Positions 1-7,096 of a stretch of DNA of 64,000 nucleotides are shown in pieces. The stretch comes from LGRD01 sp031415135 (GTDB lineage Bacteria > Pseudomonadota > Gammaproteobacteria > Burkholderiales > Burkholderiaceae_C). The translations under genes and the position numbers were made by a program. Positions within the stretch are counted from its first letter, which is position 1. Each line of letters opens with the position of its first letter. The notes under the pieces are model-generated. The model did not search any database. It saw nothing but the letters and a program-made list of their open reading frames with translations, and had not been told where the DNA came from. The DNA lies in NCBI GenBank assembly GCA_031415135.1, contig JANORB010000181.1:1-64000 (forward strand). The letters run 5' to 3'.

Positions 1-586
1 TGGTGAACAGCCAGGCCTGGTTGACACCGAGCGCGCTGACCATCTCGCGGTCTTGCGTGGCCGCGCGCACCAGCGTGCCCCAGCGCGTGCGCGTGAGCAG
101 CAGCCACAGCAGGCCCAGAACCACCGGGCCGACGACGATCAAGAACAGGTCGTATTCGGGGAACTGGCGGCCGAGGATCGTCACCGACCCCGCCAGCCCC
201 GGCACCCGCGGCCCGAGCAATTCTTCCGGCCCCCAGAACCACAACACCGCGTCCTTGATCACCAGCACCAGCGCAAACGTGGCGAGCAGCTGGAACAACT
301 CGGGCGCGTGGTAAATGCGCCGCAACAGCAGCACCTCGACCAGCGCGCCCAGCACACCCACCGCCAGCGCCGCCAGCACCAAGGCCGGCCAGAACCCCAC
401 GCTCGGCCCCAGCTTCTCGACCAGCGAGTAGGCCGTGTAGATGCCCACCATGTAGAACGAACCATGCGCAAAGTTGACGATGCGCGTGACCCCGAAGATC
501 AGCGACAGGCCCGCCCCCACCAGGAACAGCGAGGACGCGCCGGCCAAGCCGTTGAGGAGTTGGACGAGGAGGGCGGAGAGGGTCAT
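1..586 (-). CDS. livH: Branched-chain amino acid-type ABC transporter permease LivH (partial, runs off the left edge)
   Basis: Inner-membrane permease of a Liv/HAAT-type ABC importer. About 195 N-terminal residues are visible, including LFLVGAGLSLIFGVTRIVNF and GSFYMVGIYTAYSL near the N-terminus and a GPEELLGPRVPG stretch around residue 120, typical of LivH. Hydrophobic segments alternate with short loops throughout. The ATG at 586 is the natural family start, but no good ribosome site precedes it. The matching binding protein (3608-4813) lies 3 kb upstream on the same strand. A toxin-antitoxin pair now sits directly upstream, and a diverged copy of this gene's first 45 or so codons lies at 1247-1392. 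The C-terminal end is outside the window. Confidence 0.85.
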   Translation of the reverse strand, partial: MTLSALLVQLLNGLAGASSLFLVGAGLSLIFGVTRIVNFAHGSFYMVGIYTAYSLVEKLGPSVGFWPALVLAALAVGVLGALVEVLLLRRIYHAPELFQLLATFALVLVIKDAVLWFWGPEELLGPRVPGLAGSVTILGRQFPEYDLFLIVVGPVVLGLLWLLLTRTRWGTLVRAATQDREMVSALGVNQAWLFT

Positions 587-601
587 CTTGTACCGGTCGA
601 T

Positions 602-916
602 TTATGGCGATTTGCGTCCGCGACGGGCGGCTTGCTTGCCAACGTACTCACTCAGTACGCCATCCATGCGCCCCTGCCAACCTTCGCCTGTGCTGCGAAA
701 GTATTCGATGACTTCAGGGCTGTACCGGACCGACACCAGCATCTTCTTGTTCTCGGATTTCGGCCTTCCGCGGATGGCTTTCAACGGCACCATGGCCGCC
801 AGCTGGCTCTTGGTCAGCGGCTGTGCATCAGGGTCGACCTTTGCCGCAGCGACGATCCTGGCGTTCTCCTCGGCCGAGGGCATCAGGATGGCGCGCTTAG
901 GGGTAGGTTTCGACAT
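602..916 (-). CDS. brnA: BrnA-type antitoxin (COG3514 family)
   Basis: Predicted antitoxin of a BrnT/BrnA type II module; it should bind and neutralise the toxin and repress the operon. The 104-residue product starts MSKPTPKRAI. Its C-terminal half carries the family pattern RGRPKSENKK, then VSVRYSPEVIEYFR and GWQGRMDGVLSEYV, a ribbon-helix-helix-like DNA-binding segment. The start at 916 overlaps the toxin stop by 20 bp, the usual BrnTA arrangement, so the two should be translationally coupled. A longer in-frame start at 982 would lie well inside the toxin gene and is less likely. livH begins only 15 bp downstream of the stop. Confidence 0.85.
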   Translation of the reverse strand: MSKPTPKRAILMPSAEENARIVAAAKVDPDAQPLTKSQLAAMVPLKAIRGRPKSENKKMLVSVRYSPEVIEYFRSTGEGWQGRMDGVLSEYVGKQAARRGRKSP

Positions 917-1169
917 AGTGTTTGATCTCTTTGCGCTCGGCATATCGCAGACTGATGACTCTTCGAACTTCGCCCCGATCAACGAACGCCACGTAGTAGA
1001 GCCGGTTGCATTCAGGAACGAGGCCGATCATTCGGTTCTCGTCGTACCCGTACCGGCCATCGACCCACACAAGCGCCTCGTCCCAGACCAGTTTCCTGGC
1101 GAACACCAACGACAAGCCGTGCTGAGCGCGGTTCAACTTGTCTTTGGCAGGATCGAATTCGATGAGCAC
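897..1169 (-). CDS. brnT: BrnT-family toxin (DUF497)
   Basis: Predicted ribonuclease toxin of a type II toxin-antitoxin pair; BrnT proteins have a RelE-like fold and inhibit translation. The product is 90 residues, normal for the family. It opens with the FDPAKDKLNRAQHG signature and has a C-terminal basic motif RVISLRYAERKEIKHY. The start is GTG at 1169, placed 6 bp downstream of a plausible promoter (1175-1203). Toxin first, antitoxin second is standard for BrnTA. The pair is inserted just upstream of livH, between two copies of the livH 5' end. Confidence 0.87.
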   Translation of the reverse strand: MLIEFDPAKDKLNRAQHGLSLVFARKLVWDEALVWVDGRYGYDENRMIGLVPECNRLYYVAFVDRGEVRRVISLRYAERKEIKHYVETYP

Positions 1170-1174
1170 GAATT

Positions 1175-1203
1175 AATGTAGCTACTATAATTACCTGCGT
1201 CAA
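1175..1203 (-). promoter_or_regulatory. Predicted promoter and operator of the brnT-brnA pair
   Basis: Read on the minus strand there is TTGACG (1198-1203), a 17-nt spacer and TACATT (1175-1180), a good sigma-70 match. The 8-bp palindrome GTAGCTAC (1178-1185) overlaps the -10 element and is a candidate site for autorepression by BrnA. The short AT-rich tract stands out against the GC-rich surroundings. Inferred from sequence only. Confidence 0.5.
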
Positions 1204-1246
1204 GGTTGCTGAACCCCGACTCTTCGACCGGCAAGTTGGCCGCGCA

Positions 1247-1392
1247 CGCACCCCCACATGGAACGAGCCATGCGCGAAGTTGACGATGCGCGTGACCCCG
1301 AAGATCAGCGACAGCCCCGCGCCGACGAGGAACAGCGACGACGCGCCGGCCAGGCCGTTGGGGAGTTGGACGAGGACGGCGGAGAGGGTCAC
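1247..1392 (-). pseudogene. Diverged duplicate of the livH 5' end (fragment)
   Basis: This stretch repeats the first 45 or so codons of livH (about 441-586), in the same orientation, at roughly 90 percent nucleotide identity by eye: about 11 substitutions in 132 bp plus a 3-bp gap near the end. The reading frame begins with GTG at 1392 (MTLSAVLVQLPNGLAGASSL) and tracks LivH to VNFAHGSF, then runs into unrelated sequence. It cannot encode a permease. With livH it forms a direct repeat flanking the brnTA pair, so it is either a scar of the insertion or the relic of a second liv locus. Confidence 0.75.
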
Positions 1393-1436
1393 GGTGTTGC
1401 CAGGCAGGTCAAACTGCGGGAGGTCTTTGCAACGGG

Positions 1437-2669
1437 CTAAGTTTCAACCTCGCCGGTTGAAGGAAGGACGTAGTTCTTAATATCCTTGATCGCCTCAAGC
1501 AACTTGATGGTGGCATGCGCGTCGAGGTTGTCTCCCGTGTATCGAACTTCGTAGAGGCCCTGCAGGTTCGACGGCAGCTTGACCCCGTCACGTACGAGCA
1601 AGATGAACCGGCGGCCGTAGAACGCCATCGCCGCTCCGATCTCAATGAGTACGTTCGGGTTTAGGAGGACATGCTCTATCCCATCCGAATCGACCAGCGT
1701 CTTGTCCGCATCGACATGGATAATCGCGGCCCCTGAGGCGCGCATGTCATCCAATACCTTCTCCGGCACGGGCTTCGAAACGGACTGGCGCTCCACCGAG
1801 ATCACGGGCTCGAGTTCACCGTACTCGAGTAACTTGCGAATGGGATCTACAAGGTCGCGGTTCTTCCCATGCGTGATGAAAACACGACGCCTGCGCTTGT
1901 CTTCTGCAATTGCAGCGTTGAGCACTGTGCCCTGAGATTCAGGGGCGCGCTGTCCTTGCGGAGGCAGCGGGCTTCGAGGAGCAGCAGGCTCGGGCTCGTG
2001 TGAGGGCCGCTCCGCTCTTGTGGGATCGGCTTCGATCGCGTCGTCGGGCGCCTCCGCTTGAGTCTCGGCAAACGCCGCCCCGCCTTGAAGGGTTACATAC
2101 GTCTTACCTTTGACTTCGTCTAGAAACCCCACGTACCTGGCGCTTGATTCAATGCGTTCAAGAACCTCAGCGGCCTTCTCGCGCGGCACTCCCATGTCTT
2201 CCAAGATATTCAGCGCAATGTCCTGTCGAGGGAAGGGATGCCCGTCGTACTGCCTGAGGAAGTCCCCGAATATTCGTGGAAGCAAAACGGCTTCCCGCTT
2301 GGCCTGGAGATCGTCGCCTTCTGATTTCGGTCGAACAATTCGGCGCGCCAGGGCCGTGACCGCGATTGAGACTGACTGAGCTCCCCCTTCCGTTAGTCCA
2401 AATGCGATGGCCGAGCCAGACAGCACGCGGATTTGCGATCCCTTTGGGTCCATCTGCAATGCTTTTGCCAGCTGCAATGGCGTGGCCGGCTTACCGGCGT
2501 AGTGGTCCAAGATGGCTTGTGGAAGACGAAGTGCGAACTCAAGAGACGTCAGAGGAACATCCGACTGCTTGAGGTACGCGCGCTTAGGCGATGAAGTAGC
2601 TGGTGCACGCTTGGTGTGAGTCGGTCGCGCAGCACGGCGTAGTTTCGATTCCGTCGGTGACTTGGTCAT
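1437..2669 (-). CDS. TIR-like nucleotide-binding domain protein with N-terminal winged-helix-like region (putative defence effector)
   Basis: A 410-residue protein. Residues 260-405 match the TIR-like family of Cap12/Pycsar-type effectors (PF10137): RRVFITHG at 261-268, SGAAIIHVD at 312-320 and LLNPNVLIEIGAAMAF at 335-350, with Glu343 in the position expected for the catalytic acid. TIR enzymes of this kind degrade NAD+ when activated in anti-phage systems. Residues 35-200 look like two winged-helix units (for example PATPLQLAKALQMDPKGSQI), joined by a proline-rich linker (205-250). An AGGA ribosome site precedes the ATG at 2669. No cyclase or STING gene lies beside it, so the trigger is unknown. 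Neighbours are two BrnTA modules, which fits a small defence island. Confidence 0.75.
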   Translation of the reverse strand: MTKSPTESKLRRAARPTHTKRAPATSSPKRAYLKQSDVPLTSLEFALRLPQAILDHYAGKPATPLQLAKALQMDPKGSQIRVLSGSAIAFGLTEGGAQSVSIAVTALARRIVRPKSEGDDLQAKREAVLLPRIFGDFLRQYDGHPFPRQDIALNILEDMGVPREKAAEVLERIESSARYVGFLDEVKGKTYVTLQGGAAFAETQAEAPDDAIEADPTRAERPSHEPEPAAPRSPLPPQGQRAPESQGTVLNAAIAEDKRRRRVFITHGKNRDLVDPIRKLLEYGELEPVISVERQSVSKPVPEKVLDDMRASGAAIIHVDADKTLVDSDGIEHVLLNPNVLIEIGAAMAFYGRRFILLVRDGVKLPSNLQGLYEVRYTGDNLDAHATIKLLEAIKDIKNYVLPSTGEVET

Positions 2670-2700
2670 GCGAATCCTACGAAGTTGCTAAGCGCCACCC

Positions 2701-2938
2701 GCAAAGCCGCGGGCGGGAGGTGGGCGCAGCGCCTCTTCGGCGCTGAGGAGCGGAGGGCTCGTGGCCCGCGCGCGCAGCGCGCTTCGTCGACTGACTTGTC
2801 GCCGCATGTTTGAGCGTAGTGAGCGCAGCGAACGAAGCGAGTTCGGCGACGGGCCATGAGACCGAGCACCGCAGGGCAGTCGGCGTACCTGCCGACCGCC
2901 GAAGTGAAGCGGAGCACGCCTTCCGCCCGCGGCTTTGC
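2701..2938. repeat. Non-coding segment bounded by a perfect 16-bp inverted repeat
   Basis: The stretch 2670-3078 has no convincing gene. Within it, GCAAAGCCGCGGGCGG (2701-2716) is exactly inverted at 2923-2938, and the pairing continues imperfectly inward, so the 238-bp unit could fold as one long imperfect hairpin. Smaller hairpins lie inside, for example AGCGCC-TCTTC-GGCGCT near 2729-2745. The interior is rich in GAAGCGAGCGCAGCGA-like words. It could be a miniature mobile element, a recombination site or a large structured terminator. Overlapping open frames here lack ribosome sites and recognisable domains and are not called. Confidence 0.5.
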
Positions 2939-3078
2939 TTGCGCAGACGGTTGAAGTGAAATCCTGGGCATTGCCTTCGCTCGCGCGAAATGACGTGAAA
3001 GTCATGCTCTCGCTCCGTGCAGGTGCTTGCGCGCGGCAACAGCGCGGCAACATATTGGCAAGTACAGCCGCAACTTCC

Positions 3079-3321
3079 TCAAGCGGCGGCACGCTTGCGC
3101 GCGGCGGCTCTTGGGCGGGGAGCGCGTCGTGTCACGGCGACCGCTTGCGCGAGAGCGCGCAGCGCGGCGTTGACGGCGGCAGAGTCTGGGAACAGGCTCT
3201 GCACGTCCTTATCGAGCACGACAACGTTGCTGCCTTTGGCCATTCGAGCCGCATACTTGCCGCGCACGCCTTTCGAAAAGTCGTATTCGGGCAGCAGATC
3301 CTTGTCAGGTGTTTTCGTCAT
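3079..3321 (-). CDS. Antitoxin partner of a second BrnT-like toxin
   Basis: An 80-residue antitoxin of the family that carries the hallmark LPEYDFSKGVRGKYAARMA at residues 9-27, followed by NVVVLDKDVQSLFPDS and VNAALRALAQ; these proteins accompany DUF497 toxins. The C-terminal tail is unusually Arg/Ala/Pro-rich. The start at 3321 (MTKTPDKDLL) overlaps the toxin stop by 17 bp, so the pair is probably coupled. It is a different antitoxin type from BrnA at 602-916, so this module is not a simple copy of the first one. Confidence 0.83.
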   Translation of the reverse strand: MTKTPDKDLLPEYDFSKGVRGKYAARMAKGSNVVVLDKDVQSLFPDSAAVNAALRALAQAVAVTRRAPRPRAAARKRAAA

Positions 3322-3586
3322 AGGTCTTGCGCTCCTTGCGAGTGGCGATTCGGGCACCGATGAGGCGGATGGTATCGCCGCGATCGGTGTGGACAACAGC
3401 GAGCATGCGCCCCGACTGCGAGCGGCCGAGCAACACGAAGCGTGACTCGCCTTCCGAATGCATCGGGTCGGCAATCGTGAGCGACAGCGTGTCGGCAAAG
3501 GCCGTTGTGGCCTCCTCGAACGCCACACCGTGCTTGCGCAGGTTGACGACAGCCTTGGCCGGGTCCCACTGGAACTCGATGCTCAT
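3305..3586 (-). CDS. BrnT-family toxin (second DUF497 module)
   Basis: A 93-residue DUF497 toxin: FQWDPAKAVVNLRKHGVAFEEA at residues 5-26 is the family's N-terminal signature, and RLIGARIATRKERKTYDE is its basic C-terminal motif. A ribonuclease activity on mRNA is expected from the family. The ATG at 3586 lies 21 bp after the stop of the solute-binding protein gene, so the toxin may be read from the upstream catabolic operon as well as from its own promoter. The partner antitoxin overlaps its 3' end. Confidence 0.85.
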   Translation of the reverse strand: MSIEFQWDPAKAVVNLRKHGVAFEEATTAFADTLSLTIADPMHSEGESRFVLLGRSQSGRMLAVVHTDRGDTIRLIGARIATRKERKTYDENT

Positions 3587-3607
3587 GGGGCCGCGCCGCT
3601 CAATCGC

Positions 3608-4813
3608 TCAATCCACCGCCCGCAGCTTCTTCACCTCGGCCGCCGACGGCAAATACTTCGCGCCGTCGAGAAAACGATAGTCGACCATCGTGCCCTTGCC
3701 GTTGTCGTTCTTGGTGCGGCCGACAAATGCGCCCATCGTCGACTGGTGGTCCTCCGGGCGATAGGTCACCAGCCCGAACGGCGTCAGGACCTGCAGGCCC
3801 TTGAACGCGGCGATCAGCTTTTCGGTGTCGGCCCCCTTGGCTTTTTTCATGCCTTCGGCGAGCGAACGAATCAGCGAATAACCGACCACCGAACCAAGCC
3901 GCGGATAGTCCTTGTACTTCTCGTGGTAGGCCAGGAAGAAGGCCTTGTGCTCGGGAGTCTGGATGCCGTACCAGGGGTAGCCGGTGACGATCCAGCCGTT
4001 CGGGGTTTCGTCTTTCAGCGGGTCGAGGTACTCGGGCTCGCCGGTCAGCAGGCTCACGACCTCGCGGCCCTGGAACAGGCCGCGGGTGTTGCCGTCGCGC
4101 ACGAACTTGGCCAGGTCGGCGCCGAACAGCACGTTGAAGATGGCGTCGGGCTTGGCGTCGGCCAGGGCTTGCACCACGCTGCCGGCGTCGAGCTTGCCCA
4201 GCGGCGGGGCCTGCTCGGCGACGAACTCGACATCGGGCTGCGCGGCCTTGAGCAATTGCCTGAAGGTGGCCGCGGCCGACTGGCCGTATTCGTAGTTGGG
4301 GAACACCACCGCCCAGCGCTTCTTGTTCAGCTTGGCGGCCTCGGGCACCAGCATCGCCACCTGCATGTAGGTGGAGGTGCGCAGGCGGAAGGTGTAGCGG
4401 TTGCCGTTGCCCCAGACGATCTTGTCGGTGAGCGGCTCGCCGGCCAGGAAGAACACCTTCTTCTGCTTGGCGAAGTCGGTCATCGCCAGGCCGATGTTGG
4501 ACAGGAACGAGCCCGCCAGCACGTCGACCTTTTCACGCGAGATCAACTCTTCGGCGGCGCGCACCGCGTCGCCGGGGTTGGCGTTGTCGTCGCGGATGAT
4601 CAGCTCCAGCTTCTTCCCGCCCACGCCGCCGGCCGCGTTGATTTGTTCGAGCGCCAGCTCCATGCCCTTTTTGTAGGGCTCCAGGAACGCCGGCTGGGCC
4701 TTGTAGCTGTTGACCTCGCCGATCTTGATCACGCCTTGGGCGTGGGCCGGGGCGAGGGCCCATGCCAGCCCCACGGCGAGGGCGGATTGAATCAGTTTTC
4801 GAACTGCGGTCAT
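3608..4813 (-). CDS. Periplasmic substrate-binding protein of a branched-chain amino acid-type ABC transporter
   Basis: LivK-like type I periplasmic binding protein of 401 residues with a cleavable signal peptide (about 1-25, ending ALAPAHAQ). The mature part starts GVIKIGEVNSYKAQPAFLEPYKKG; the pattern LELIIRDDNANPGDAVRAAEELI and QALADAKPDAIFNVLF are typical of the family. The ATG at 4813 has an AGGAG ribosome site. It sits downstream of two AA_synth genes and the reductase gene, in the same direction, suggesting that the importer brings in the substrate of that pathway rather than leucine. Its natural partner livH is separated from it by inserted accessory genes. Confidence 0.88.
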   Translation of the reverse strand: MTAVRKLIQSALAVGLAWALAPAHAQGVIKIGEVNSYKAQPAFLEPYKKGMELALEQINAAGGVGGKKLELIIRDDNANPGDAVRAAEELISREKVDVLAGSFLSNIGLAMTDFAKQKKVFFLAGEPLTDKIVWGNGNRYTFRLRTSTYMQVAMLVPEAAKLNKKRWAVVFPNYEYGQSAAATFRQLLKAAQPDVEFVAEQAPPLGKLDAGSVVQALADAKPDAIFNVLFGADLAKFVRDGNTRGLFQGREVVSLLTGEPEYLDPLKDETPNGWIVTGYPWYGIQTPEHKAFFLAYHEKYKDYPRLGSVVGYSLIRSLAEGMKKAKGADTEKLIAAFKGLQVLTPFGLVTYRPEDHQSTMGAFVGRTKNDNGKGTMVDYRFLDGAKYLPSAAEVKKLRAVD

Positions 4814-4856
4814 CAAGTGCTCCTGGTGATAACGGGACGGATTGTGATGGCGGGAT

Positions 4857-5441
4857 TCAGCGCAGGCCGTCTTCGCCTTGGGCCTCATGCGCCTGCAGCC
4901 CACCGATGCGCGCCAGCGGCCGGCCGCTGTCGGTGACAACGATCGCCACCACGATTTCGTTGGCACGCGGCGCATCGGAAACCCGCGCTTCCATCGCATC
5001 GAAGTGGCTGCGCACAAAAGCCGCGTCCTTGTGGCCAAGCGGCACATCGATGGCCGTGCCCAGGCCGCCGCGCTTCTTGGCCGACGGAACGAGCGCAGCA
5101 CCCTTCTCGACCGCCTGGCGCAACGGTGCGCCGAGCTTGGGGTGCAGGATCGCGGCGGCGTGTTCCAGCTCGCCCGCTTCTCCGACGATCGCCGCCTTGC
5201 CGTAACTCTGCGCCGCACCCGGCGCGATGCCCAGCGCCTGCACGCATTTCTGGCCGAGCAGCGCGCCCAGTTCTTCGCCGATGGCGATCAGCTCGTCGAG
5301 GTTCTCGACATACCGGCCGGCACACGGGTTGTGAATCACCGCCATCGCCAGCGCCTTGCGCGTGGGCGGCAACACCGGCTGGCCCATCTCGATCAGGGTT
5401 TCGTCGACCTGGACGATCAGCTTGCGGATCTTGGCGGGCAT
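4857..5441 (-). CDS. AA_synth (DUF1185, PF06684) family protein, copy 1
   Basis: A 194-residue protein of the amino acid synthesis family, whose structures show a chorismate-mutase-like trimeric fold but whose reaction is unknown. Family signatures visible are NPCAGRYVENLDELI, YGKAAIVGEAGELEHAAAIL, and VPLGHKDAAFVRSHFDAMEA followed by ANEIVVAIVVTDSGRP. It begins at ATG 5441 (MPAKIRKLIVQ). It is a paralogue of the next gene upstream and lies between it and the solute-binding protein gene. Its place behind a 6-hydroxynicotinate reductase-like gene suggests a step in the degradation of a small amide- or ring-derived metabolite; this is inference. Confidence 0.82.
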   Translation of the reverse strand: MPAKIRKLIVQVDETLIEMGQPVLPPTRKALAMAVIHNPCAGRYVENLDELIAIGEELGALLGQKCVQALGIAPGAAQSYGKAAIVGEAGELEHAAAILHPKLGAPLRQAVEKGAALVPSAKKRGGLGTAIDVPLGHKDAAFVRSHFDAMEARVSDAPRANEIVVAIVVTDSGRPLARIGGLQAHEAQGEDGLR

Positions 5442-5493
5442 GGTGCGATTTCCTGTGAATGCTGTGGGCGCAGTTGACGTTGTTCGCGTGGCT

Positions 5494-6147
5494 TCAGCGC
5501 AGGCCGTTCCACTGGGCGATGTCGGCTGCCTTGAGGCCGCCGACACGGTCGTGCACGCGCGCGCCGGTGCTCATCACGAGGATGAAGACGATCTCATCGG
5601 CTGCCGGCGCGCCGGGCACGCGCACTTCCATCGCGTCGAAGTGGCTGCGCACGTAGGCGGCGTTGATGTGCGTGAGCGGCACGTCCAGCGCGGTGCTCGG
5701 CGCGCCGACCTTCTTGGTCGACGGCACGATCGCCAAGGCGTTGCCGGGCTGGCCCGCGGGCGGGTTCGACGCCGCCGCGCCTTGCCCTTGGGCGTAGGCG
5801 TTGCGGTCGCCCTTCCAGCCCAGCAGCTCGCGCATCGCGTAACCACCGGGCACATGCCACAGCGCGCCATGTTCCAGCTCACCCGCCGCGCCGACGATGG
5901 CGCCCTTGCCGTAACCCTCCAGCCGCTCGACCGGCACGTCCATTGCGGCGTGCAGCCGCCAGGCCATGGCCAGGCCCACCGGCTGCAGCGCGTCCATCAT
6001 CGGCAGGATGTCGGCCACAAAGCGGCCGGCGAACGGGTTGCGCAGCACGGCGGCGATGGCGCCCCGGCGCAGCGGCATGGCGGGTGGCGGGCCGAACTCG
6101 TGGTGGATGTCTTCCACGTGGGTCACGATGCGTCTGATCTCGATCAT
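5494..6147 (-). CDS. AA_synth (DUF1185, PF06684) family protein, copy 2
   Basis: A 217-residue paralogue of the neighbouring gene. It shares NPFAGRFVADILPMM, YGKGAIVGAAGELEHGALWH, VPLTHINAAYVRSHFDAMEV and ADEIVFILVMSTGARVHDRV. It is longer by an insertion around residues 120-150 containing a run rich in Gly, Ala and Pro. It starts at ATG 6147 (MIEIRRIVTHVEDIHHEFG), 20 bp after the UPF0280 stop. Side-by-side divergent copies suggest either a hetero-oligomer or two related reactions in one pathway; the sequence does not say which. Confidence 0.82.
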   Translation of the reverse strand: MIEIRRIVTHVEDIHHEFGPPPAMPLRRGAIAAVLRNPFAGRFVADILPMMDALQPVGLAMAWRLHAAMDVPVERLEGYGKGAIVGAAGELEHGALWHVPGGYAMRELLGWKGDRNAYAQGQGAAASNPPAGQPGNALAIVPSTKKVGAPSTALDVPLTHINAAYVRSHFDAMEVRVPGAPAADEIVFILVMSTGARVHDRVGGLKAADIAQWNGLR

Positions 6148-6167
6148 CACGAGTCCTGTTGCGGGTT

Positions 6168-7094
6168 TCAGGCCAAGGCCGCGAATGCGGCCTGCGTGGC
6201 GTGGCGCACCGCCAGCGGGCTTGCCACCAAGGCCGCATTGTGGACGGTCATCAAGCGGCCCTGGCACACCAGCGCGGCCGAGCCGATCAGGCCGCGCTGC
6301 TGCAGTTCGCGCGCGCACCACGCACCGGCGGCCAGCGCGCGATGCACCGATTCAACGTCGAGCGCCGGCACGTCGACCGTGACCGGGATCGCGCCGAGGT
6401 CGCTGTCGTCCTTCAATTCGCAGGCGGGCCGGCGCACGATGCGCACATCGTCGAGGTTGACGGCGTTGGCCACCATCGTGGCGGCGGCGTCGGCCTCGGC
6501 CGCGCTGCGCGCCAGCACCGTCACGCTGTCGGCAATGCCGAGCGAAAAGCTGCGCCCGCGCCAACCGCTGGTGGCCACGCCGCGCACCGGCTGCGCCGCG
6601 TGCACGCTGAACGCGGCGTCGACCGCAATGCGCGCGCCGAGGGCGTCATGCCACGGGCCGGCATCGAAGCGCGCGAGGTCGGCGAACAACCCGACCCGGA
6701 ACGACTGCCCGGACGCGAGATGCAGCGCGATGTCGCCGCCGTTGTTGACCCACGCGCGCGTGACGCCGTCACGCCGATAACAGCCAATCAGCTCGTCGGC
6801 CACCGCGCCGGCCACCGCCGCCATCGGGGTGATGAACTGGTGGTGGTGCGGCCGGCACGCGTGCCACATGCGGCGCGCCACCACGCCTTGCAGCGGGCAC
6901 GGCCCGGCCACCGGCGCGCGCAGTGAAGGCAACTCGCCGGCCAGTTCACCCAGCACGGTTTCAAACCGCCGCCACGCCGCGTCGTGCGCGGCGGCCACGG
7001 CACGCGCCTCGCCGCCGGCGCCGATGACGATGTCAATCGGACCGTGCTGGAAATGCCAGCGGCCGTCGGACAGCGGAGCGCGGTGCGCCGTCAT
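6168..7094 (-). CDS. UPF0280 family protein (ApbE-like superfamily)
   Basis: A 308-residue COG2122/UPF0280 protein, related to the ApbE flavin transferases. Conserved blocks are HQFITPMAAVAGAVADELI (about residues 86-104), TRAWVNNGGDIALHL, and GVATSGWRGRSFSLGIADSVTVLA, the last corresponding to the ApbE core. The family has no established reaction. The ATG at 7094 follows the reductase stop by 2 bp, so the two are almost certainly co-translated. One idea is that it installs or supplies a flavin for the neighbouring reductase, but no canonical ApbE target motif was found there. Confidence 0.82.
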   Translation of the reverse strand: MTAHRAPLSDGRWHFQHGPIDIVIGAGGEARAVAAAHDAAWRRFETVLGELAGELPSLRAPVAGPCPLQGVVARRMWHACRPHHHQFITPMAAVAGAVADELIGCYRRDGVTRAWVNNGGDIALHLASGQSFRVGLFADLARFDAGPWHDALGARIAVDAAFSVHAAQPVRGVATSGWRGRSFSLGIADSVTVLARSAAEADAAATMVANAVNLDDVRIVRRPACELKDDSDLGAIPVTVDVPALDVESVHRALAAGAWCARELQQRGLIGSAALVCQGRLMTVHNAALVASPLAVRHATQAAFAALA

Positions 7095-7096
7095 GC

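Noticed and set aside
2701..2938. Integron attC site
   Set aside because: The folded shape is suggestive, but the core RYYYAAC and GTTRRRY boxes could not be placed and no integron integrase is in the window.
2666..3092. Several overlapping minus-strand open frames
   Set aside because: Arg/Ser/Ala-rich composition, no ribosome sites, and they cover the inverted-repeat segment; treated as non-coding.
3608..5218. A 536-residue reading of the solute-binding protein
   Set aside because: The extra N-terminal part is out-of-frame shadow of the AA_synth gene; the signal peptide and AGGAG site fix the start at 4813.
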